Shown piece by piece: positions 1 to 5,379 of a DNA stretch of 5,379 nt; the first letter of the stretch is position 1, and each line of letters begins with the position of its first letter. The notes beneath the pieces were generated by a model. It was not told where the DNA came from. It ran no database searches and saw nothing but the letters and a program-made list of their open reading frames with translations. The stretch is from Xanthobacteraceae bacterium. GTDB lineage: Bacteria > Pseudomonadota > Alphaproteobacteria > Rhizobiales > Xanthobacteraceae. Where the stretch lies: assembly GCA_030043175.1 (NCBI GenBank), contig JASHYD010000441.1, positions 1 to 5,379 on the forward strand, in the 5' to 3' direction. A program made the translations under genes and the position numbers.

Positions 1-864
1 AAGGTCAATGCCTTGCTCAATCAGCCCCTGCATAGCCGTCAAGTCGCACTGAAGCTTCTGCCTCAGCGCCAAATCGTCGAGCAGGTCGGTGCGTAGGCGC
101 ATGCGAGTGATGGGACTCTGCAGATCGTGGGAGATCGCCGCGAGAATGCGCACGCGCTCGGCGATATGGTCGGCAATTCGGCGCTGCATGGCGTTGAACG
201 CGGTTGCTGCGCGAAGTACCTCCTGGGGTCCATTCTCCGGGAGCAGCGCGACGGGTACGTGGGGCTTAAGCTCGTTGGCCGCTTCCGCGAGCCGCGCCAG
301 CGGATGGGTCGCGATCCGTACCGCAATCCAGGTGAACAGGCCGAGGATCGCGAGCTGGAACGCCAGCGCGCCAAGCACCCAGGATGACACCCCGGTCTCG
401 GGAACCTGAAGTTGGAGTGTAAGCGGCGTGCCGTCGCTGAGCTCCAGCGCGACTTGGAAGTCAAGTGGAGTCGTCGCGTCCGGTGTCGTCAAAGCCGTCA
501 CGGGGGCGCGGGGACCGAGTTCGCGAGCGACGGATGCGGCGACGCGTTGTACTGCGGCGGAAGCGGGCAACGCGTTGGCCGACGGTGGAGCGAGACGGTA
601 GTGGTAGTTCTGGCGATCGATCCTGGGCAGCCACATCTCACGCTCGTTGGCCGGCACGCGCTCGAGGATCGCTATCGAGCTCGCCACGTCCCTGGTGAGA
701 TAGGCGACCATCATAGCGCTAACCGCCTGTGCCCTGTCGTAGAGCAACAGTCCAAACGTCAGAACATGCGCGGCGGCAAGGCCGCTGAACAGAATCAGTG
801 CGATGCGGCCGAAGAGTGTTTTCGGCCATGGTGCGAGGGTGCCGGTCCACCCACGCTTGCTCAT
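1..864 (-). CDS. EnvZ-like membrane sensor histidine kinase, N-terminal 288 residues (partial at left edge)
   Basis: Inner-membrane sensor kinase, the presumed phosphodonor of the response regulator encoded just upstream. The reading frame is open from the ATG at 864-862 to base 1. Visible order: a basic N-terminus; TM1 at about residues 18-42; a periplasmic loop of about 120 residues; TM2 at about 163-184; a HAMP linker at about 182-236 (HPLARL near its start); and a HisKA dimerisation helix with the motif ISHDLQSPITRMRLR, phospho-acceptor His246 (bases 129-127). The HATPase domain (N, G1, G2 boxes) must lie left of base 1. The start overlaps the regulator's stop as ATGA, which fixes the start and implies translational coupling. 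The loop matches no sensor domain I recognise, so the signal is unknown. The residue four after His is Ser, where EnvZ has Thr. Family assignment is firm; the stimulus is not inferable. Confidence 0.94.
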   Translation of the reverse strand, partial: MSKRGWTGTLAPWPKTLFGRIALILFSGLAAAHVLTFGLLLYDRAQAVSAMMVAYLTRDVASSIAILERVPANEREMWLPRIDRQNYHYRLAPPSANALPASAAVQRVAASVARELGPRAPVTALTTPDATTPLDFQVALELSDGTPLTLQLQVPETGVSSWVLGALAFQLAILGLFTWIAVRIATHPLARLAEAANELKPHVPVALLPENGPQEVLRAATAFNAMQRRIADHIAERVRILAAISHDLQSPITRMRLRTDLLDDLALRQKLQCDLTAMQGLIEQGIDL

Positions 865-1601
865 TGTGTCGGATTCCGGATTTCAATAGACGACGCAAAC
901 ACGTAACCCTCGTTTCGCACAGTCTTGATGTAACGCGGCTCACGGGCATCGTCCTTCAGTCGCTGACGTAGCCGGCTCACCAGGAGGTCAATCGACCGGT
1001 CAAACCGCTCGGTGTCTCGTCCCTGGGTCAGATTCAGGAGCTGGTCGCGGCTGAGCACCCGCTGCGGATAGTCAAGGAAAACGCGTAGCAACCGATATTC
1101 GGCACCGCTCAGCGCCACCAGTGTGCCGGCGGAATCCACCAGGTGTCGTTGCGCGGTATCGAGCAGCCAGTCACCGAAGGCGAGACCGCGCGCAGCTTCC
1201 GACACTTTGAGGTTGGCCGGCAGTGCGCGCGCCCGGCGCAGGACGGCCTTAATGCGCGCCAATAGCTCGCGGGAAGCAAACGGCTTGGTGAGATAGTCAT
1301 CAGCACCCATCTCGAGACCCAAGATACGATCGGCCTCGTCGGCGCGTGCCGTCAACATCAGGATCGGTGGAGATGCCTCGTTCGCTGCCCGCAAATCGCG
1401 ACAAAGCTTAAGCCCATCCTCATGCGGCATCATCAAGTCAAGTACGATCAGATCGATGGCCTTGTCAGTGAGAGTCTGGCGCATCTCCCGCCCATTCTTC
1501 GCTGAGGAGACCGCGAACTCGTTCTTTTCGAGATACTGCACCAGCAACTCACGCAGCTCGCGGTCATCGTCGACGATCAGAATGTGGTCTTTGCGATCCA
1601 T
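861..1601 (-). CDS. OmpR/PhoB-family DNA-binding response regulator
   Basis: Cytoplasmic transcription factor of 246 residues, the usual length for the family (OmpR is 239). The receiver domain spans about residues 5-120, with the acidic cluster D11-D13, phospho-acceptor D55 in VLDLMMP, T84 in MLTA, and K106 in the LTKPF motif. A short linker leads to a C-terminal winged-helix Trans_Reg_C domain at about 140-240, showing LSGAEYRLLRVFLDYP, the recognition-helix region RSIDLLVSRLRQRL and the wing ending in VRNEGYVFA. The receiver closely resembles OmpR (GLEMGADDYLTKPF, RELLARIKAVLRR). It is the first gene of a two-gene operon: its TGA (863-861) overlaps the kinase ATG (864-862). The ATG at 1601 starts just before the receiver, but its upstream Shine-Dalgarno is poor. 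A phased direct repeat 47 bp upstream suggests autoregulation. The target regulon is not known; the divergent DUF2147 gene is the obvious candidate. Confidence 0.96.
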   Translation of the reverse strand: MDRKDHILIVDDDRELRELLVQYLEKNEFAVSSAKNGREMRQTLTDKAIDLIVLDLMMPHEDGLKLCRDLRAANEASPPILMLTARADEADRILGLEMGADDYLTKPFASRELLARIKAVLRRARALPANLKVSEAARGLAFGDWLLDTAQRHLVDSAGTLVALSGAEYRLLRVFLDYPQRVLSRDQLLNLTQGRDTERFDRSIDLLVSRLRQRLKDDAREPRYIKTVRNEGYVFASSIEIRNPTQ

Positions 1602-1647
1602 GGAGATCTAAATCTAGGCGGCGCTTGTCACGGTGTCCCGGGCGTAT

Positions 1648-1665
1648 TTGTATCACATTGTATCA
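1648..1665. promoter_or_regulatory. Candidate OmpR-family operator: TTGTATCA direct repeat with 10-bp period
   Basis: Two identical copies of TTGTATCA lie at 1648-1655 and 1658-1665, separated by CA, so they repeat every 10 bp, about one helical turn. OmpR/PhoB-family regulators bind as head-to-tail dimers to direct repeats with 10-11 bp spacing, and this site sits in the 130-bp divergent gap between such a regulator (start 1601) and the DUF2147 gene (start 1732). The site is 47 bp from the regulator start and 66 bp from the annotated DUF2147 start, so it could control both. Assignment to the adjacent regulator is inference; no clear -35/-10 pair could be anchored. Confidence 0.5.
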
Positions 1666-1731
1666 TGAGCCTGTGCAGACATCCCAACTGACAAGACAGC
1701 GTGGATTCAGACACATCCGGGATATCTTTAC

Positions 1732-2316
1732 ATGATTGATTGCGGTCCATCGACCCGACCGAACGCCATGGAGCATCTCGTGCAAACTGTCGAATCGTTG
1801 CGACCGCCCGTCACTATCGCCAGTGGCGACCCGGCCCGCGTCGGGCGCAAAGCGCGAGGCACACGTCTCGCCTGGGCTTCCATCGCTTTGGCGTCGATCT
1901 GCCTTGCGGTGGCCCCCGCATTTGGCCAGTCGGCAGCACCTAACGGCGCGGACGGCCTGCTCGGCCGATGGTTGACCCAGACCGGCAATCTCGAAGTTGA
2001 AATCGCGTCATGCGGCGCGGCGCTCTGTGGCACGGTGACAAAGGTGCTGGCAAACCGCGCGATGAGCGGCAGCGGCGAGATGGCTCCCGCCGACAACCGT
2101 TCGCCACTCGGCACGAGGATTCTTAGGGATTTCGCATCGTCGGGGGACGGCAAGTGGTACGGCGAGCTCTACGACCGAGAAAACGCCAAGACCTACTCCT
2201 GTAAGATCACGCTCGGCGGGCCCGACCAACTGATCGTGCATCCGTATCTCGGCCTGTCGATATTCGGCAAGACGTTCTTCTGGAGGCGCGTGCCGACTCC
2301 GACCGGACAGGAATAA
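1732..2316 (+). CDS. Secreted DUF2147 family protein
   Basis: Small exported protein of 194 residues as annotated, with no established biochemical role. The DUF2147 domain covers about residues 75-187: it opens with LLGRWLTQTGNLEVEIASCG, carries the cysteine pair C94 and C99 (CGAALCG), then GTRILRDF, KWYGELYDRENAKTYSCKI, and closes with the family-typical YLGLSIFGKTFFWRR. A signal peptide is visible only internally: basic RKARGTR (39-45), a hydrophobic core (46-60) and a likely cleavage after APA (63). The ATG at 1732 therefore gives an unusually long n-region. ATG 1768 (residue 13) or GTG 1780 (residue 17, with GGAG just upstream) are alternative starts. It is divergent from the two-component operon across a candidate operator, and three bases ahead of a ccdA-like remnant, so it was probably the first gene of an envelope/redox operon. 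The domain call is strong; the start is uncertain. Confidence 0.88.
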   Translation: MIDCGPSTRPNAMEHLVQTVESLRPPVTIASGDPARVGRKARGTRLAWASIALASICLAVAPAFGQSAAPNGADGLLGRWLTQTGNLEVEIASCGAALCGTVTKVLANRAMSGSGEMAPADNRSPLGTRILRDFASSGDGKWYGELYDRENAKTYSCKITLGGPDQLIVHPYLGLSIFGKTFFWRRVPTPTGQE

Positions 2317-2319
2317 GCC

Positions 2320-2526
2320 GTGGCTGACATCATTCTGGCCTTTGCGGCCGGCGTGCTCACCGTCGCCGCGCCTTGTGTGCTGCCGATGCTGCCGATCATT
2401 ATCGGGGCGTCGGTTGGTCACTGCAGTTCCATGCGGCCGATCTTGATCACGATCGGCTTTGCAGCCACTGATGTCGGCCCCTTTGATAACTTTCTGCTTC
2501 ATGGATACCGACAGAGTCACTCTTGA
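2320..2526 (+). pseudogene. Truncated CcdA/DsbD-type cytochrome c biogenesis transmembrane protein (5' remnant)
   Basis: The reading frame of 68 codons starts at GTG 2320 with AGGA at 2309-2312, seven bases upstream and inside the end of the DUF2147 gene. Residues 4-47 form a hydrophobic segment with the CcdA/DsbD TM1 signature AAPCVLPMLP (Cys19), continuing to RPILITIGFA. CcdA-family proteins pass electrons from cytoplasmic thioredoxin across the inner membrane through two cysteines in different helices, using about six TM segments. Here only the first cysteine and helix remain. Similarity ends at about base 2463 (residue 48), and the rest (ATDVGPFDNF onwards) is unrelated readthrough to a stop at 2526. 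The product would not be a functional transporter. The three-base spacing to the DUF2147 stop shows it was co-transcribed. What lies immediately downstream is a decayed SUKH gene, so the break reflects a deletion or insertion. Family recognition rests on this short segment only. Confidence 0.78.
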
Positions 2527-2978
2527 CGACTTGGCGATACTCCGCAGTGCCTTCGAGAACGGCACGCCTTTGGGGTGGGAAGCAGTCCACGCCTTCGAGG
2601 AGCAGCAGGGCATCGTCCTGCCCGAGCCGTACCGCACATTCGTCGCCGAAATCACCGATGGCGCGCCGGACCGCGGACTACGGCATGGTCACACCGGCTT
2701 GGCAAGAACGCGATCTCACCAAGCCATTCCCATTTACCGAAGCGTGGGTGTGGGAGGGCGAGCGTCCAGATGAGGAGCTGCGCTCACTGCTGGAACCCGT
2801 CTATAATCATGGCTCGCCCGTATTGGGCACCGACGGTTGCGCAATGTCCTGACACTTAATCGTCACCGGCACGCACCGCGGGCACGTGTGGCACATCGCC
2901 GACGTGGGAGCCCAGCCGTTCGGCGCTGAGTTCGGCGACACCAACGTCCCGCTCAGTCATCGGCACAGCGGTTCGTGA
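2501..2978 (+). pseudogene. Decayed SUKH (SMI1/KNR4) family gene with frameshift and in-frame stop
   Basis: SUKH proteins are mostly immunity proteins against polymorphic/contact-dependent toxins in bacteria. ATG 2501 begins MDTDRVTLDDLAILRSAF; then come GWEAVHAFEEQQGIVLPEPY and RTFVAEITDGA, the usual SUKH N-terminal helix and 'LPEPY' core, ending near base 2665. The matching continuation lies one base over: DYGMVTPAWQERDLTKPFPF from 2676, TEAWVWEGE, then LGTDGCAMS and a TGA at 2850-2852. Past that stop, in the same frame, come HLIVTGTHRGHVWHIADVG and AQPFGAEFGD, the SUKH C-terminal strands, to TGA 2976-2978. The family pattern is DGC..(Y)W-LIVTG, so the TGA probably replaces a TGG tryptophan. 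No Shine-Dalgarno precedes ATG 2501 and no toxin gene is present. Two independent lesions make a sequencing-error explanation unlikely. The last dozen residues do not look like a normal SUKH end. Confidence 0.78.
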
Positions 2979-3149
2979 CCCGACTGCCGTACCAGTCCCA
3001 AGTCACACCACTTTGGCCCTCACAGCCATGCTCACAAAACCGATATCGCGCAGCAAAATGCCGCGCCCCGCAACTGAATGGGAACCCCCATGCTTGACTA
3101 GAACCCCCATGCTTGACTAAGAGCGCCCTCCGGCGAGGACGGCATCAGC
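2979..3149. other. Non-coding gap between SUKH pseudogene and HWE kinase
   Basis: These 171 bp show no convincing reading frame. They contain an 8-bp palindrome CGATATCG at about 3040-3047, a perfect 19-bp tandem duplication (3082-3119), and the kinase's GAGGA ribosome-binding site (3135-3139). No intrinsic terminator with a T-tract is visible. Confidence 0.6.
3082..3119. repeat. Perfect 19-bp tandem duplication
   Basis: The unit GAACCCCCATGCTTGACTA occurs at 3082-3100 and again at 3101-3119 with no mismatch and no gap. Each copy ends in TTGACT, which resembles a sigma-70 -35 box (3094-3099 and 3113-3118), but no good -10 follows at 16-18 bp. It lies 31 bp upstream of the HWE kinase start. 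It may be a slippage duplication, a regulator site, or a remnant of a mobile element end; the sequence does not decide. Confidence 0.9.
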
Positions 3150-4439
3150 GTGCGCGAGACCAAATCAAGGCTGGGTTCATTTTACGTCGATGTCCCCGCG
3201 CTGCGGCCGGGAACCATTGGGGCCTACCTCCTCGCTTTCGTGTCCGTCGGGGTCGCGACGGTACTGCGGCTGGCAATCGGTCCGTATGTTGATGGCCTTC
3301 AGTTCGCCACGTACCTTCCTGCGGTCATAATCACAACGCTGATCTGTGGATCGGGTGCTGGTTTTCTTTCTGTGGCGCTCAGTTGTGCTTCGATTGCATT
3401 TTTTGTGCTTCCGCCTCGCTTCTCTATCTACGTTGAAAAGCCAGGTGATGTGCTGGCCCTCTTTCTCTGTACGAGCGTGATGCTTTTCACTGTGGCCCTC
3501 ATGCGCCTTGCGGACCAGCGCCAGCGGGACCAGGAGATCTTGCAGGAGAGCAAAGAGGGTTTGCAGTCCACCCTCGACGCAGCGAGGCTAGGGTCGTGGC
3601 GATACGATCCCCGCCACGGTGTCTTTTCCTGGGATGCGCGGTCCAAGGAGATTTTCGGCGTCCCCGAGGATGGAGCCACCATCGAAGAGTTCATGAATTG
3701 GGTGCATCCGGACGATGAGAAAAAGGTTTGGGCGGCCTACCACAGAGCGCTCGATCCCGCCCAACCGGAGCGATCCCAGGCGCAGTTCCGGCTCCGGCGG
3801 GAGAACGGTAAGGTTTGCTGGGTGGAAACCCAGGGGCTAGTTCATTTTGAGGGTGCGGGGCGTGAGCGACAGGTCGTGGGCTTCATCGGCACCGTCCAGG
3901 ACATTACCGCAAGCAAGCGCGCCGAGGAGGCGAAGGCGTGTCTCGCCATGATCGTGACGTCGTCGGCCGATGCCATTGCTGGCAAGACGCTCGAAGGTAT
4001 CGTCACGAACTGGAATAAAGCTGCCGAGCGCATGTTCGGTTATTCGGCTGGCGAGATGATCGGGCAGTCGATCCGGCGCCTCATTCCGGCTGACCGACAG
4101 GCGGAGGAGGACATGATCCTTGCGCGCCTCGCCCAGTGCGAGAGCATCGAACACTTTGAGACGAAGCGCATCACCAAGGATGGACGGACCTTCGACGCGT
4201 CAGTTACCATCTCGCCCGTGCGCGATGCCGAAGGCCGCGTTATCGGTGCCGCGAAGATCATCCGCGACATCAGCGAGCGCAAGCGGACGGAGGCGCGGCT
4301 CGCTGAGCGCGAGGCCCAGCTGGCATTGTTCGTCGAGCACGCGCCAGCTGGTATCGCCATGTTCGATGATGGGATGGTTATCTGGCCGCCTCACGCCGTT
4401 ACGTCTCGGATTTCCGGCTGCCGCCTGATATCGAGCTAA
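3150..4439 (+). CDS. HWE-type sensor kinase, N-terminal fragment: DUF4118 membrane domain plus PAS domains (ends at frameshift)
   Basis: N-terminal part of a membrane-anchored sensor kinase, read as 429 residues. GTG 3150 is preceded by GAGGA (3135-3139, ten bases away); the frame is closed upstream by TGA at 3114. Residues 22-119 hold four hydrophobic segments (about 22-43, 53-67, 70-88, 101-119) with YLPAVIITTLICGSGAGFLS between the second and third, the KdpD-like DUF4118 fold. A helical linker (about 120-137) leads to PAS1 (about 138-256; LDAARLGSWRYD, WVHPDDE, GTVQDITASKRAEE) and PAS2 (about 266-385; SSADAIAGKTLEGIVTNWN, ERMFGYSAGEMIG, IIRDISERKR). PAS3 begins at about 390 (FVEHAPAGIAMFDDGM) but at Met409 the frame breaks. 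Residues 410-429 are out-of-frame readthrough to TAA 4437-4439. The real continuation is the frame from 4379. Alone, this fragment lacks any kinase domain. Domain calls are firm; the ligand is unknown. Confidence 0.88.
   Translation: MRETKSRLGSFYVDVPALRPGTIGAYLLAFVSVGVATVLRLAIGPYVDGLQFATYLPAVIITTLICGSGAGFLSVALSCASIAFFVLPPRFSIYVEKPGDVLALFLCTSVMLFTVALMRLADQRQRDQEILQESKEGLQSTLDAARLGSWRYDPRHGVFSWDARSKEIFGVPEDGATIEEFMNWVHPDDEKKVWAAYHRALDPAQPERSQAQFRLRRENGKVCWVETQGLVHFEGAGRERQVVGFIGTVQDITASKRAEEAKACLAMIVTSSADAIAGKTLEGIVTNWNKAAERMFGYSAGEMIGQSIRRLIPADRQAEEDMILARLAQCESIEHFETKRITKDGRTFDASVTISPVRDAEGRVIGAAKIIRDISERKRTEARLAEREAQLALFVEHAPAGIAMFDDGMVIWPPHAVTSRISGCRLISS
4374..4381 (+). other. Apparent one-base deletion (frameshift) in PAS3 of the HWE kinase
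   Basis: The sequence here reads ATGGTTATCTG. The PAS domains of this kinase class usually read M-R-Y-L-A-x-S-R-R, which would need one more base between the ATG (4374-4376) and GT (4377-4378), e.g. ATG CGT TAT CTG. Both flanking frames are clean and clearly homologous to one protein, so the shift is localised to about 4376-4379. It may be a true mutation or a sequence error. Confidence 0.82.
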
Positions 4440-5379
4440 TTGGACGTTCACATTACGAGATATTTCCCGATATTCCGCCGCACTGGCGGGAGGTTCATGC
4501 CCGCGTGCTGGCGGGCGAGGAACTCGCTCACGAGGAGGACCCGTTCCTACGCCAGGACGGCCGAACCGACTGGTGCCGGTGGTTGATGAAACCTTGGTAC
4601 ACCGCCGCTGGCCGGATCGGTGGCGCGTTGCTGTTCAGCGAGGTGATAACCGAGAAAGTCGAGGCCCGGCGCGCTCTCGCCGACAGCGAGGCGCGGTTCC
4701 GGGCCATGTTCGAGAACGCGGCGGTCGGCATCGCACACGCCGCTCCCGATGGCAGTTGGCTCCGGGTCAACCAAGCCCTGTGCCGCATTGTCGGCCGGCC
4801 AGCCGATGAACTTCTTACCAAGACGTTCGAGGACATTACCCATCCTGATGATCTCGCCGCCGAAGTTGCTCAGGTCGAGCTTGCGCGCCAGCGAAAGATC
4901 GACAGCTACGTCGTAGACAAGCGTTACCTGCGGAAGGACGGCACGATCGTTTGGGTCAGGAAGACTGTCGGCTGCGTGCGCAAGGACGATGGGTCAATCG
5001 ACTATTTCGTCGGTGTAATGGAAGACATTTCCACGCAGAAGGCTCACGAAGAACAAATTCGCCTTCTGATGCGTGAGGCCCATCATCGCGCCAAGAACAT
5101 ACTCAGTATCGTGCAGGCAATCGCGCGCCAAACCGCGGCTCGTGAGCCGGAAGGCTTTGTCGGGCGCTTCACTGAACGTCTTCAAGCGCTTGCCGCCAAT
5201 CAGGACCTGCTGGTCCGAAACGAGTGGCATGGGGTCGATGTGGAGGATTTGGCGCGCGCCCAGCTCGCGCATTTTGCCGACCTTGTTGGGTCTCGGATCG
5301 CTGTCGATGGACCAAAGCTGCATCTGAATGCGGCCGCAGCCCAAGCGATCGGCCTCGCACTGCACGAGCTTGCAACCAA
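4379..5379 (+). pseudogene. HWE-type sensor kinase, C-terminal fragment in shifted frame: PAS3-PAS4-HWE kinase (partial at right edge)
   Basis: Continuation of the preceding kinase, one frame over, open from 4379 to the right edge with no stop. It resumes PAS3 exactly where the other frame loses it: YLAASRRYVSDFRLPPDIEL, then GRSHYEIFPDIPPHWREVHA, PFLRQDGRTDWCRW and LLFSEVITEKVEARRAL. PAS4 follows (about 4682-5035; FRAMFENAAVGIAHAAPDG, DITHPDDL, GVMEDISTQK). The HWE dimerisation/phospho-acceptor region begins near 5060: LMREAHHRAKNILSIVQAIA, with the acceptor His preceding RAKN at 5084-5086, then FTERLQALAANQDLLVRNEW. It ends inside the N-box, ALHELATN, whose Asn codon is cut by the edge; the WxE motif and rest of the ATPase lie outside. 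HWE kinases autophosphorylate on His and in Alphaproteobacteria often feed stress or light signalling. No start with a good ribosome-binding site opens this frame (first in-frame ATG 4586), so separate expression is doubtful. Confidence 0.88.

Noticed and set aside
89..906. Several plus-strand open frames opposite the histidine kinase
   Set aside because: They are antisense shadows of a clear minus-strand HAMP/HisKA protein; their Arg/Ala/Ser-rich translations show no domain or start signal.
1723..1728. TATCTT as a -10 box for the DUF2147 gene
   Set aside because: It lies only three bases before the annotated ATG and no -35 box sits at the right distance; it would make sense only with a later start codon.
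2008..2655. Long minus-strand open frame of 215 codons across the DUF2147 gene, ccdA remnant and SUKH pseudogene
   Set aside because: It spans three unrelated plus-strand genes, is rich in Arg/His/Asp of low complexity, and no recognisable domain is present. The segment MKQKVIKGADISGCKA near 2500 looked protein-like but I could not assign it.
3127..3138. CCTC-CGGC-GAGG hairpin that could hide the kinase ribosome-binding site
   Set aside because: Only four base pairs; in GC-rich DNA this is expected by chance and does not support a riboswitch or attenuator.
2464..3149. A complete insertion sequence or toxin-immunity module in the scar region
   Set aside because: No transposase frame, no matched terminal inverted repeats and no toxin gene can be seen; only a decayed SUKH gene is supported.
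3950..5060. LOV photosensor among the PAS domains of the HWE kinase
   Set aside because: No NCRFLQ-type flavin-cysteine motif is present in any of the four PAS domains.
4994..5365. Minus-strand open frame of 123 codons opposite the HWE domain
   Set aside because: The plus strand here encodes unmistakable HWE motifs in a clean frame; the opposite frame is a coding shadow.

Overview
The window is GC-rich, with strong third-position G/C bias. It carries HWE-family and OmpR/EnvZ-family signalling genes typical of Alphaproteobacteria. A Rhizobiales-type organism (Bradyrhizobium/Methylobacterium-like) is my best guess, inferred from protein flavour only. No RNA gene, complete insertion sequence or CRISPR array is visible.

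Left part, minus strand (1-1601): a two-component operon. An OmpR-type response regulator (1601 to 861) is followed by an EnvZ-like membrane histidine kinase (864, running off the left edge). The two overlap by the four bases ATGA. The kinase is read from base 864 to base 1 without a stop, and its catalytic ATPase domain lies outside the window.

Middle part, plus strand (1602-2522): a 130-bp divergent intergenic region holds two exact TTGTATCA copies 10 bp apart, a good candidate operator for the adjacent regulator. The divergent transcript begins with a secreted DUF2147 protein (1732-2316). Three bases later comes the 5' end of a CcdA/DsbD-type transmembrane thiol-reductant transporter. Its similarity stops abruptly after about 48 codons, so it is a remnant. 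The layout suggests that the two-component system once controlled an envelope/periplasmic redox operon that has since been broken.

Scar region (about 2464-3149): right after the ccdA-like break lies a decayed SUKH (SMI1/KNR4) immunity-type gene with one frameshift and one in-frame stop, then 171 bp of non-coding DNA ending in a perfect 19-bp tandem duplication. This stretch looks like a recombination or insertion scar.

Right part, plus strand (3150-5379): a large sensor kinase with a DUF4118 membrane domain, four PAS domains and an HWE kinase domain. It is split by an apparent one-base deletion at about 4377, so the window shows an N-terminal fragment (3150-4439) and a C-terminal fragment in another frame (4379 to the right edge, cut in the N-box). 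Whether the frameshift is biological or a sequencing error cannot be told from the window.

I do not see an intact novel system. The most informative signals are the phased operator repeat, the truncated ccdA/SUKH junction and the split HWE kinase.
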